Assembly: GCF_039535095.1 (NCBI RefSeq)
Contig: NZ_BAAAWN010000001.1
Location: 1,860,001-1,924,000, forward strand
Direction: 5' to 3'
Source: Arthrobacter ramosus
GTDB taxonomy: Bacteria; Actinomycetota; Actinomycetes; Actinomycetales; Micrococcaceae
Length of the DNA: 64,000 nt
Below the pieces are notes generated by a model that was not told where the DNA came from, made no database searches, and saw only the letters and a list, made by a program, of their open reading frames with translations. Below, one piece after another: positions 57,573-64,000 of this stretch; positions within the stretch are counted from its first letter, which is position 1; the number at the start of each line of letters is the position of its first letter. The position numbers were made by a program, and so were the translations under genes.

Positions 57573-58973
57573 ATGAACACTCTCCCGCAGCAGACTACCT
57601 TGACCTCGGCACATGTAACCGGGCCCCTCCCGGGACCCAGGTCCGCCGAGTTGCTGGCGCACCAGGAACTCAACGAATCCAATGCCCGCACCTATCCGCG
57701 GCATCTCCCCATCGCGATTGCCGAGGGCTCCGGAGCCTTTGTGCGGGACGTCGATAACAATGTCTTCATTGATTTCCTGGCCGGAGCCGGCGTTTTGTCC
57801 CTCGGGCATAGCCATCCGGAACTGGTGGAGGTCGTCGCCGCTCAACTGCGGAGCTTGAGCCATGGACTTGATTTCCCGACGCCGGCGAAGGACGCCTTCA
57901 CGACGGCGCAGCTGTCCATGCTTCCCTGGGGACTCGCCGATCGGATGAAGATCCATTTCTGCGGACCGACCGGTGCAAATGCCGTGGATGCTGCCGTCAA
58001 ATTGTGCAAGACGGCCACCGGGCGCGGGGACATCGTGTGCTTCCAAGGAGCATTCCACGGCAGCAGCGCCATGGGGATGGCGTTGACCGGACTGGTTGAA
58101 CAGAAGCAGCCGGTGGCGAACGGAATGCCCGGAGTGCACTTCTTCCCATACTCCTACTGTGCTCAGTGTCCCCTAGGCCTGCACCCGGAGACCTGTTCGA
58201 CCAACTGTGTCCAATTCCTCGAACATTCCCTCAAAGACCCGCTCGGGGGCATTCCGCTTCCCGCGGCCGTCATCATGGAAATGGTCCAAGGCGAGGGAGG
58301 AGTTGTACCGGCCACCGCAGAATTCGCGCGAACCGTGCGCAGGGTGACCCGTGAGCTGGGCATCCCGTTGATTATCGATGAGATCCAGACCGGGTGCGGG
58401 CGCACCGGAACGTGGTTCGCGTTCGAGCAGTACGGGATCGAGCCGGATGTCATCGTCGCATCCAAGGCCCTCAGTGGAATAGGCCTCCCCGTTGCCCTGA
58501 TCATCTACAACAAGGACCTTGACCGCTGGCTCCCCGGCGCCCACACCGGAACATTCCGCGGAAACCAGCTGGCATTCGCCGCAGGGGCCGCAGCAGTGGA
58601 GATCTTCCGGCGCGACGACGTTCTCGGCAACGTCCGTAGCCGCGGTGCGCAGATTGCCGGGCTTCTCGCACCCCTGGTCGGCAACCCGTGGGTGCGCGAG
58701 GTGCGGGGCCGGGGCCTGATGTGGGGGATCGAGTTCGCCGATCCGGAAACCGGCCGCCCTGCCGGGGACCTGGCCCGGGCAGTGCAGCGAAATGCCCTGG
58801 AGCTGGGCCTGATACTCGAATGCGGCGGCCGGGACGACTGCGTGGTCAGGCTCCTGCCTCCGCTGAACATCACGGAAGAACTCGTCAATACCGCCTGCGG
58901 GCTCCTTCTGGCTGCCATTGCGGAACAAAGTTCCGTCGCAGGACACAGGACCACGACAGGGGCGGTCCGATAG
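57573..58973 (+). CDS. Diaminobutyrate-2-oxoglutarate aminotransferase family protein (Dat-type)
   Basis: Class-III PLP aminotransferase of 466 residues. Features: RTYPRHLPIAIAEGSGAFVR, NVFIDFLAGAGVLSLGHSHP, IHFCGPTGANAVDAAVKLCK (substrate/PLP phosphate loop), CFQGAFHGSSAMGMALTGLV, IIDEIQTGCGRTGTWFAFEQ with the catalytic Asp, and VIVASKALSGIGLPVALIIY with PLP Lys298. Sequence pattern matches L-2,4-diaminobutyrate transaminases (Dat), which convert aspartate semialdehyde to diaminobutyrate. It is longer than EctB (about 420) and no ectA/ectC or diaminobutyrate decarboxylase is adjacent. It follows aspartokinase by 112 bases and precedes the Pls-like synthetase by 41 bases. AAGGAC lies before ATG 57573. 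Confidence 0.88.
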   Translation: MNTLPQQTTLTSAHVTGPLPGPRSAELLAHQELNESNARTYPRHLPIAIAEGSGAFVRDVDNNVFIDFLAGAGVLSLGHSHPELVEVVAAQLRSLSHGLDFPTPAKDAFTTAQLSMLPWGLADRMKIHFCGPTGANAVDAAVKLCKTATGRGDIVCFQGAFHGSSAMGMALTGLVEQKQPVANGMPGVHFFPYSYCAQCPLGLHPETCSTNCVQFLEHSLKDPLGGIPLPAAVIMEMVQGEGGVVPATAEFARTVRRVTRELGIPLIIDEIQTGCGRTGTWFAFEQYGIEPDVIVASKALSGIGLPVALIIYNKDLDRWLPGAHTGTFRGNQLAFAAGAAAVEIFRRDDVLGNVRSRGAQIAGLLAPLVGNPWVREVRGRGLMWGIEFADPETGRPAGDLARAVQRNALELGLILECGGRDDCVVRLLPPLNITEELVNTACGLLLAAIAEQSSVAGHRTTTGAVR

Positions 58974-59014
58974 GGCCCGCCGGCCGGGCACAAAGCCAGG
59001 ACAAGGAGGCGAAC

Positions 59015-62000
59015 ATGGGAAGGCATGTGGACCCAGGCCGGACCCCGGGCGGATCGGCCACAAGCCCCGGATCCATGATCCAGCTCAGGGACGGTGCCCC
59101 GGTCCTGGTCGGCACCGCACTGGGCAACGCGGGACCGGGCAACCCGGCACTGGGCAACCCGGCACTGGGCAATACCATCCGGTGGAGCCCCGGCGAGCGG
59201 CTTGAGGAGCTCTTCGAGAACCGGTGCGACCGGCAACGGGCCGAAGGCCACCGCCGTCATCCTGCCGTGGAAACGGCGGATGGTTCGCTCAGCTACGGAG
59301 AACTGGACGCCCGGGCCAATAGGCTCGCCCGCTACCTTCTTGCCCGCGGGGTAAGCCCCGGCGACAGAATCGCACTGCTCTTCGAGGACCCGGTGCGGTC
59401 CTACGTCGGCATGCTTGCGGTCCTCAAGGCCCACGCCGTCTACGTGCCCCTCGACCCGGCGTTCCCTCCCGAGAGAATTTCCTATATAGCCGCAGACGCC
59501 GGCGTCACCATGCTCCTGACTGTCTCCCGCCTCGCGGACAGCCTCCTGCCCGGGACCGCGGACTTGGCCATTCGCGTGGACAAGGAGGACCACCGCATTG
59601 CCGCGTTTGAACCCTCCCGCTTGGCTTGGGCGGGGCAGACGTCCCCGGCCAACGGACTGGCCTACATCATCTACACTTCAGGATCCACCGGACGGCCCAA
59701 GGGAGTGGCCATCGCCCACGCCAGCATTTGCCACTTCGTGCGCATTGCCGCCGAAACCTATGGCTACGATTCCCGGGACCGGGTCTACCAAGGCATGACC
59801 ACGGCTTTCGATTTCTCCGTGGAGGAGATCTGGGTGCCTTGGATGGTCGGGGCCACCTTGGTGCCCCGGCCGCCCGGGAACAACCTCCTCGGGCCGGATC
59901 TTGCCGAGTTCATCGAGGCCCGGAACATCACCGCCCTTTGCTGTGTGCCGACCCTGCTCGCCACGCTCGACGACGACGTGCCCGGGCTGCGGTTCCTGCT
60001 CGTCTCAGGTGAAGCCTGCCCGGAGGACCTTGTGAAGCGTTGGCACCGGCCCGGCCGGCGTTTCCTGAATGTCTACGGGCCCACCGAAGCGACGGTGACA
60101 GCCACCTGGGGAACGGCGGAGCCCGGCAAGCCCGTGACCCTGGGCAAACCGTTGCCCGGCTATTCGGCGGTCATCCTGGATCCCGTCCAGGACCGTGCAC
60201 TGCCTCGCGGCGAGCTGGGCGAAATCGGACTGGCGGGCGTCGGGCTCGCCCGGGGCTACATCAACCGGCCCGAACTCACAGAAAAGGCGTTCATTCCCGA
60301 TTTCCTGGGCCTGGAGGACAACCCGTCCCATCGCATTTACCGCACCGGTGACCTCGGCCGGTTCAACGACCACGACGAAATCGAGTACCACGGCCGCACC
60401 GACACGCAGGTGAAGGTCCGGGGCTATCGGATTGAGCTCAGCGAAATCGAAAGTGTCCTCCTGCAGATGCCCGGGATAGCGATGGCAGTTGTGAAGACGT
60501 GGGAGCCCGGGCCGGGAACCACGGAACTCGCCGCCTATTACACGCTGCACCAGGACGCACCCAGGGTGCAAGGAAGCGACATCCGCGCCTGGCTGCGCGA
60601 GCGGCTCCCCGCCTACATGGTGCCGGGCTATTTCCAGCCCCTCCGGACCATGCCGATGATGGTCAGCGGGAAAGTGGACCGCAGCAGGCTTCCACATCCC
60701 ACTGGCCCCCGCGCGGTCAGTACAGACGTCGCAGACACCAGGCCGATGACGCCGACGGAACGGATCCTCGCCCCGGCTTTGGCTGCCGCCCTCCAGCTCA
60801 CCTCAGTCTCCACCACCGCCAATTTCTTCAACGACCTCGGGGCAAACTCCCTGCTGCTGGCTCATTTCTGCGCCAACGTCCGCAAGGAAGCCGACCCACC
60901 CTCAGTCTCGATGCGCGAAATCTATGCACATCCGACCATCGCCGCCTTGGCGGCCGCCCTGGACGCAGCGAACGACGAGGCGCTGGCGGGGGCCGACGCC
61001 GGGGGCGCGGAAACTGCGGTGGCGGAACCCTTCCTGCGCGTTGGGACCGGCCAGTACCTGCTGTGCGGGGCCTTGCAGGCAATGGCCGCCCTGGCCTACG
61101 CGTACGTGGCGTTGCTCATCCCCGTGGCCGGCGAGCAGTGGATCGGCGGGTCCCGGCAGCCCGGCGACCTCGTGATGCGCTCCGTCGTCGTCGGCGCCGT
61201 GTCGTTCCTGGCCTTGGCAGTCCTACCCGTTGTGCTCAAATGGGCGCTCATCGGCCGATGGAAGACCGGGGACTTCCCTCTCTGGTCCTTAAAGTACGTC
61301 CGCTTCTGGTTCGTCAAGAGCTTGGTCAATACAAGCCCCGTCCGAATGTTCGTCGGGACGCCGGTCTTTCCCCTCTACCTCAAAGCGCTGGGGGCCAGGA
61401 TCGGCCCCCGGGTAACCATCCTCTCCTCAAGGATTCCCGCCTGCCCCGACCTGCTGACTGTAGGGGCGGACACGGTGATCCGAAAGGACTCCGCCTTCTA
61501 CTGCTACCGTGCCCACGGCGGCCGGATCCAAACAGGGCCAGTCACCCTCGGCCGCAACGTCCTGATTGGTGAGCAGGCCACACTGGACATAGACACCGCG
61601 ATGGGCGACGACGCCCAACTGGGGCATAGCTCCTCCTTGCACCGCTTCCAGAGCGTTCCCCCGGGCTCCGCCTGGAATGGCTCACCGGCCCAACCCGCCG
61701 GCACCAACTACCGGCTGGACGGACACGCCATCAGCGGCACGCGCAGCCGGGTCAGCTTTGGTTTCTGGACGGTCGTGAACCATGTGGTGCTCGTGTCGTC
61801 CCTCGGAATCGGAGCCATTGACATCCTGCTCGCCTCCCTTCCCACCGGCGACACAAACCCTGCCCGGCCCGGATTCTGGGGCGCACTTCTGCTGGTCTCG
61901 TTCGTCGTTCTCTTCGGCAGCATCCTGGCCGCCTTCGCCCTCGTCGCCACCCTTCCCAGGCTGCTGGCATTGTTCCTGGTCCCTGGGCAGGACTATCCGC

Positions 62001-63184
62001 TCTATGGCCCCCGGTTCGGACTCCTGCGGACCATTCAGCGGCTGACAAACCTCAAGTCACTCCTCCAACTCACGGGGGACAGTTCCCTGATCGTGCACTA
62101 CTTGAATGTCCTGGGCTACCACCAGCCGGACATGGTGCAGACCGGATCCAATTTCGGCGTCGGGCTGAAGCACGACAGCCCCACGCTGGCGACGGTCGGC
62201 AGCGGCACCATGGTCTCCGACGGTCTATCCATCATCAACGCCGACTATTCAAACACCGCGTTCCGCCTCTCGCCTGCCGTCATTGGGGCCAGGAGCTTCT
62301 TCGGCAACAACATCGCCTATCCCGCCGGAGCCAGGGTGGGCGACAACTGCCTCCTGGGCACCAAGACCATGGTGCCTTTGGAAGGTCCGCTCCGTGAGGG
62401 GGTGGGCCTCCTGGGCTCTCCACCCTTTGAAATCCCGCGCACAGTAGACCGCGACAGTGCCTTCGACCGGTTCAGGACGGCGGAGGAATTGCGGCGGCGG
62501 ATCCCGGCAAAGAACCGGCACAATGCTGTGACGCTGCTCCTCTACCTGCTGGGCCGCTGGGTTGAGCTCTACGTGATTCTCCTGGCCGCCTGGGCATCGC
62601 AGGCCTTCCTCCCTGCGGCAGGAGGCCTCGGAGCCCTGGCCGGGTTGGGAACAATGGTCATCACCACCAACGCCCTGGCAGTCCTGGTGGAGCGGGCATC
62701 CCTCCGCTTCGGAAGACTTTCACCGCTCTTCTGCTCCATCTACGAAGTGCCCTTCTGGCGGCATGAGCGCTTCTGGAAGCTCAGCGCCGGGGGCATCGTG
62801 CAAATGTTCAACGGGACACCGTTCAAACCCGTGATCTGGCGCATGTTGGGGATCCGGATGGGCAAGAAGGTCTTCGACGACGGTTGCGGGATCCCCGAAA
62901 GGACCCTCGTCACCATCGGGGACTATTGCACCCTCAATGTCCACTCCGGCGTGCAGTGCCATTCCATGGAGGACGGCGCGTTCAAACTCGACGCCATCAC
63001 GCTTGGTCCCGGCTGCACCCTTGGAGTAGGCGCATTCGTCCACTATGGAACCACCCTGCACGAAGGTTCCCAGCTCGAAGCCGACTCGTTCCTGATGAAG
63101 GGCGAAGACGTCCCCGCCCACAGCATCTTCGGCGGCAATCCCGCACGCGAACTCACCCGGCAAGCCGTCCCCGGACTGCCCTGA
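59015..63184 (+). CDS. Pls-type non-ribosomal peptide synthetase (A-T-membrane-embedded polymerase)
   Basis: A 1389-residue synthetase. Adenylation domain (about 50-580): A3 YTSGSTGRPKG at Tyr220, A4 FDFSVEEIW, A5 YGPTEA at Tyr354, A7 YRTGDLGR, A8 GRTDTQVKVRGYRIE, A10 Lys553 in SGKVDRS. Carrier domain with 4'-phosphopantetheine Ser612 (DLGANSLLL). From about 680, six predicted helices in three pairs (about 683-750, 912-985, 1170-1230) alternate with three soluble domains. Left-handed-helix-like hexapeptide stretches (VTLGRNVLIGEQATLDIDTA; IGARSFFGNNIAYPAGARVG; ITLGPGCTLGVGAFVHYGTT) lie in these. No condensation or thioesterase domain. This is the layout of epsilon-poly-lysine synthetase. ATG 59015 follows AAGGAGG. 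Confidence 0.93.
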   Translation: MGRHVDPGRTPGGSATSPGSMIQLRDGAPVLVGTALGNAGPGNPALGNPALGNTIRWSPGERLEELFENRCDRQRAEGHRRHPAVETADGSLSYGELDARANRLARYLLARGVSPGDRIALLFEDPVRSYVGMLAVLKAHAVYVPLDPAFPPERISYIAADAGVTMLLTVSRLADSLLPGTADLAIRVDKEDHRIAAFEPSRLAWAGQTSPANGLAYIIYTSGSTGRPKGVAIAHASICHFVRIAAETYGYDSRDRVYQGMTTAFDFSVEEIWVPWMVGATLVPRPPGNNLLGPDLAEFIEARNITALCCVPTLLATLDDDVPGLRFLLVSGEACPEDLVKRWHRPGRRFLNVYGPTEATVTATWGTAEPGKPVTLGKPLPGYSAVILDPVQDRALPRGELGEIGLAGVGLARGYINRPELTEKAFIPDFLGLEDNPSHRIYRTGDLGRFNDHDEIEYHGRTDTQVKVRGYRIELSEIESVLLQMPGIAMAVVKTWEPGPGTTELAAYYTLHQDAPRVQGSDIRAWLRERLPAYMVPGYFQPLRTMPMMVSGKVDRSRLPHPTGPRAVSTDVADTRPMTPTERILAPALAAALQLTSVSTTANFFNDLGANSLLLAHFCANVRKEADPPSVSMREIYAHPTIAALAAALDAANDEALAGADAGGAETAVAEPFLRVGTGQYLLCGALQAMAALAYAYVALLIPVAGEQWIGGSRQPGDLVMRSVVVGAVSFLALAVLPVVLKWALIGRWKTGDFPLWSLKYVRFWFVKSLVNTSPVRMFVGTPVFPLYLKALGARIGPRVTILSSRIPACPDLLTVGADTVIRKDSAFYCYRAHGGRIQTGPVTLGRNVLIGEQATLDIDTAMGDDAQLGHSSSLHRFQSVPPGSAWNGSPAQPAGTNYRLDGHAISGTRSRVSFGFWTVVNHVVLVSSLGIGAIDILLASLPTGDTNPARPGFWGALLLVSFVVLFGSILAAFALVATLPRLLALFLVPGQDYPLYGPRFGLLRTIQRLTNLKSLLQLTGDSSLIVHYLNVLGYHQPDMVQTGSNFGVGLKHDSPTLATVGSGTMVSDGLSIINADYSNTAFRLSPAVIGARSFFGNNIAYPAGARVGDNCLLGTKTMVPLEGPLREGVGLLGSPPFEIPRTVDRDSAFDRFRTAEELRRRIPAKNRHNAVTLLLYLLGRWVELYVILLAAWASQAFLPAAGGLGALAGLGTMVITTNALAVLVERASLRFGRLSPLFCSIYEVPFWRHERFWKLSAGGIVQMFNGTPFKPVIWRMLGIRMGKKVFDDGCGIPERTLVTIGDYCTLNVHSGVQCHSMEDGAFKLDAITLGPGCTLGVGAFVHYGTTLHEGSQLEADSFLMKGEDVPAHSIFGGNPARELTRQAVPGLP
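59123..59167 (+). repeat. 15-bp tandem repeats near the synthetase N terminus
   Basis: Three in-frame 15-base units (ggcaacgcgggaccg, then ggcaacccggcactg twice) encode GNAGP-GNPAL-GNPAL in the linker before the adenylation domain. Confidence 0.85.
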
Positions 63185-63186
63185 CA

Positions 63187-63207
63187 CCAGCGCTTGCCTT
63201 ACGCTGG
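63187..63207 (+). terminator. Short hairpin after the synthetase gene
   Basis: Perfect 6-bp stem CCAGCG / CGCTGG with a 9-base loop, starting 3 bases after the synthetase stop. Weak: no U-run; the next gene begins 30 bases on. Confidence 0.3.
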
Positions 63208-63236
63208 CCTTGTTGGCACGTCGGGGAGGGGGCTGC

Positions 63237-63734
63237 ATGACCACCGTGTCGCTGTATCTGGACGTCGACGGCGTGGTGAACCCCTTCGGTCCCATGGGCT
63301 TCACCGATTGGGGTACCGAATGGAAAATCGCCGACGCTGGAATCCTGGACGTCGTTTACGCCTCCGAACTGGTTGACGAGCTCAATGAGCTGGCCGCTCA
63401 TCCCGCGGCGAGGTTTGTTTGGCTGACGACATGGCAGCGGCTCGCGCCCGAGTTCCTGTGCCCGGCCATCGGTCTCCATGGTGAGCATTGGCCCGTCTTG
63501 ACCAGCGACGGTTGGGACCAGACCGCCGATTGGTGGAAGCTGGACGTTTTGCAAAGGGACGTCCACGAGTCCGGAGCCGAACGCATCGTGTGGATGGACG
63601 ATCAGCTGAACTATGAAGCCGCGGCCCGGTCCTGGGCCGAGTTCCTCGGCAGCCGTGTGCTTTGGATCTCACCGGACCCGCGGCGGGGCCTGTCACGGAG
63701 CGATATCGCGGCCGTTCGGCAATTCCTTGGATGA
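63237..63734 (+). CDS. HAD-like domain protein
   Basis: A 165-residue protein with the HAD hydrolase motif I in VSLYLDVDGVVNPFGP (DVDGV), a motif II-like Thr in RFVWLTTWQRLAPE and an acidic motif near IVWMDDQLNYEAAARSW, and a short RSDIAAVRQFLG end. It lacks an obvious cap domain and the motif III lysine is unclear, so the substrate is unknown. ATG at 63237 follows GGGGAGGGGG. It lies 52 bases after the synthetase, same strand; functional link to the cluster is possible but not shown. Confidence 0.78.
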   Translation: MTTVSLYLDVDGVVNPFGPMGFTDWGTEWKIADAGILDVVYASELVDELNELAAHPAARFVWLTTWQRLAPEFLCPAIGLHGEHWPVLTSDGWDQTADWWKLDVLQRDVHESGAERIVWMDDQLNYEAAARSWAEFLGSRVLWISPDPRRGLSRSDIAAVRQFLG

Positions 63735-63901
63735 TTCGATGTTTGGCCATGCCTGCAATGGCACGTAGGATTCTTAAGGTTTCACGCCCGCCATGGTTAA
63801 TTCCGCCAGTACAGTCAGATGAACGCTTGCTGAACTGTTTGTTTCGGGCAAGCCCGGGGAAGTGAAACTGCGCATCGTCGACTCTGCAGATTGGGCACCG
63901 G
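63735..63901. other. Intergenic region before the phosphate transporter
   Basis: About 170 bases, rather AT-richer than the genes around it; must hold the promoter of the phosphate transporter. No clear hairpin or operator identified. Confidence 0.35.
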
Positions 63902-64000
63902 GTGGGAATCACCTTCATGGTCGCGCTTGTCATAGCGCTGGCCTTATTTTTTGACTTCACCAACGGGTTCCACGACACCGCGAACGCCATGGCGACTCCG
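63902..64000 (+). CDS. PiT-family inorganic phosphate transporter (5' end only)
   Basis: The window ends inside this gene. The visible 33 residues, VGITFMVALVIALALFFDFT and NGFHDTANAMATP, contain the PiT signature (GFHDTANAMA), the first helix of low-affinity phosphate:H+/Na+ symporters of the inner membrane. GTG at 63902 or ATG at 63917 could be the start. No pap/phoU homologue is visible upstream. Confidence 0.85.
   Translation, partial: MGITFMVALVIALALFFDFTNGFHDTANAMATP

Noticed and set aside
57573..58973. EctB (ectoine biosynthesis) assignment for the aminotransferase
   Set aside because: No ectA or ectC nearby, length and sequence details match Dat-type transaminases, and the neighbours are aspartokinase and a Pls-type synthetase.
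59015..63184. Ordinary siderophore or lipopeptide NRPS
   Set aside because: No condensation or thioesterase domain; instead a carrier domain followed by membrane helices with soluble inserts, typical of Pls-like polymer synthetases.
1..64000. tRNA, rRNA, CRISPR array, transposase, phage genes
   Set aside because: None recognised by eye. A tRNA scan was not possible, so a missed tRNA cannot be excluded.

Overview
The window reads as chromosome of a high-GC Gram-positive actinobacterium of the Arthrobacter/Pseudarthrobacter type (Micrococcaceae). Support comes from the GC-rich third codon positions, a DUF222/HNH endonuclease, a mycoredoxin, a DUF1918 protein, an EF-G2-like GTPase, HrpB, DUF6153/DUF305 proteins and a tryptophan-kynurenine operon with a PaaX-type regulator. 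This assignment is inferred from gene content, not from a search. I recognised no rRNA, tRNA, CRISPR array, transposase, prophage or replication origin.

Layout. 0.1-2.7 kb: a hybrid sensor kinase translationally coupled to a NarL-type response regulator. 2.7-5.3 kb: a gene-poor stretch with a glycine-rich repeat protein, an EAL-domain remnant and a possible small membrane gene split by a stop codon. 5.3-7.7 kb: an AlkD-like DNA glycosylase homologue and a DUF222-HNH protein. 7.8-14.6 kb: two different RND-superfamily pumps flanking a very short lipoprotein adaptor, all in one coupled operon. 14.9-22.7 kb: a lipoprotein, a large multi-PAS hybrid kinase, RNase Z, a Tat-exported dienelactone-hydrolase-like protein, a second AlkD-like protein and a secreted polysaccharide deacetylase. 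22.8-29.3 kb: small and metabolic genes (DUF1918, DedA-like, thioesterase, lipoate-ligase-like, YdeP-type molybdopterin oxidoreductase, mycoredoxin) plus a DUF1016 fragment and a deleted MFS gene. 29.3-36.3 kb: APC permease, MntH, thioredoxin reductase, a NudK-like hydrolase divergent from a DeoR regulator, TMEM175-like channel and an alcohol dehydrogenase. 36.4-44.6 kb: a Tat-exported PHP-family protein, DUF305 and DUF6153 (the latter apparently frameshifted), a slipin, HrpB and an M50 peptidase. 44.7-51.2 kb: EF-G2-like GTPase, an alpha/beta hydrolase, a YciO/Sua5 protein and an ABC exporter with a LolA-like exported protein. 51.4-55.9 kb: an MHS-type transporter facing the kynA-kynU-paaX operon, which has a clear palindromic operator over its promoter.

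The most interesting region is 55.98-63.18 kb. An aspartokinase, a Dat-type diaminobutyrate aminotransferase and a 1389-residue synthetase of the Pls (epsilon-poly-lysine synthetase) type follow one another on the + strand. The synthetase carries an adenylation domain, a carrier domain, six predicted membrane segments and three interleaved soluble domains. There is no ectA, ectC, diaminobutyrate decarboxylase or siderophore gene beside them. Aspartokinase would supply aspartyl phosphate, primary metabolism would give aspartate semialdehyde, Dat would make L-2,4-diaminobutyrate, and the membrane synthetase could polymerise it. The inference is a cluster for a cationic homopolymer such as poly-diaminobutyrate. 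The product is not proven by the sequence. Tandem repeats occur at the aspartokinase start, at its C terminus and at the N terminus of the synthetase. The window ends inside a PiT phosphate transporter.
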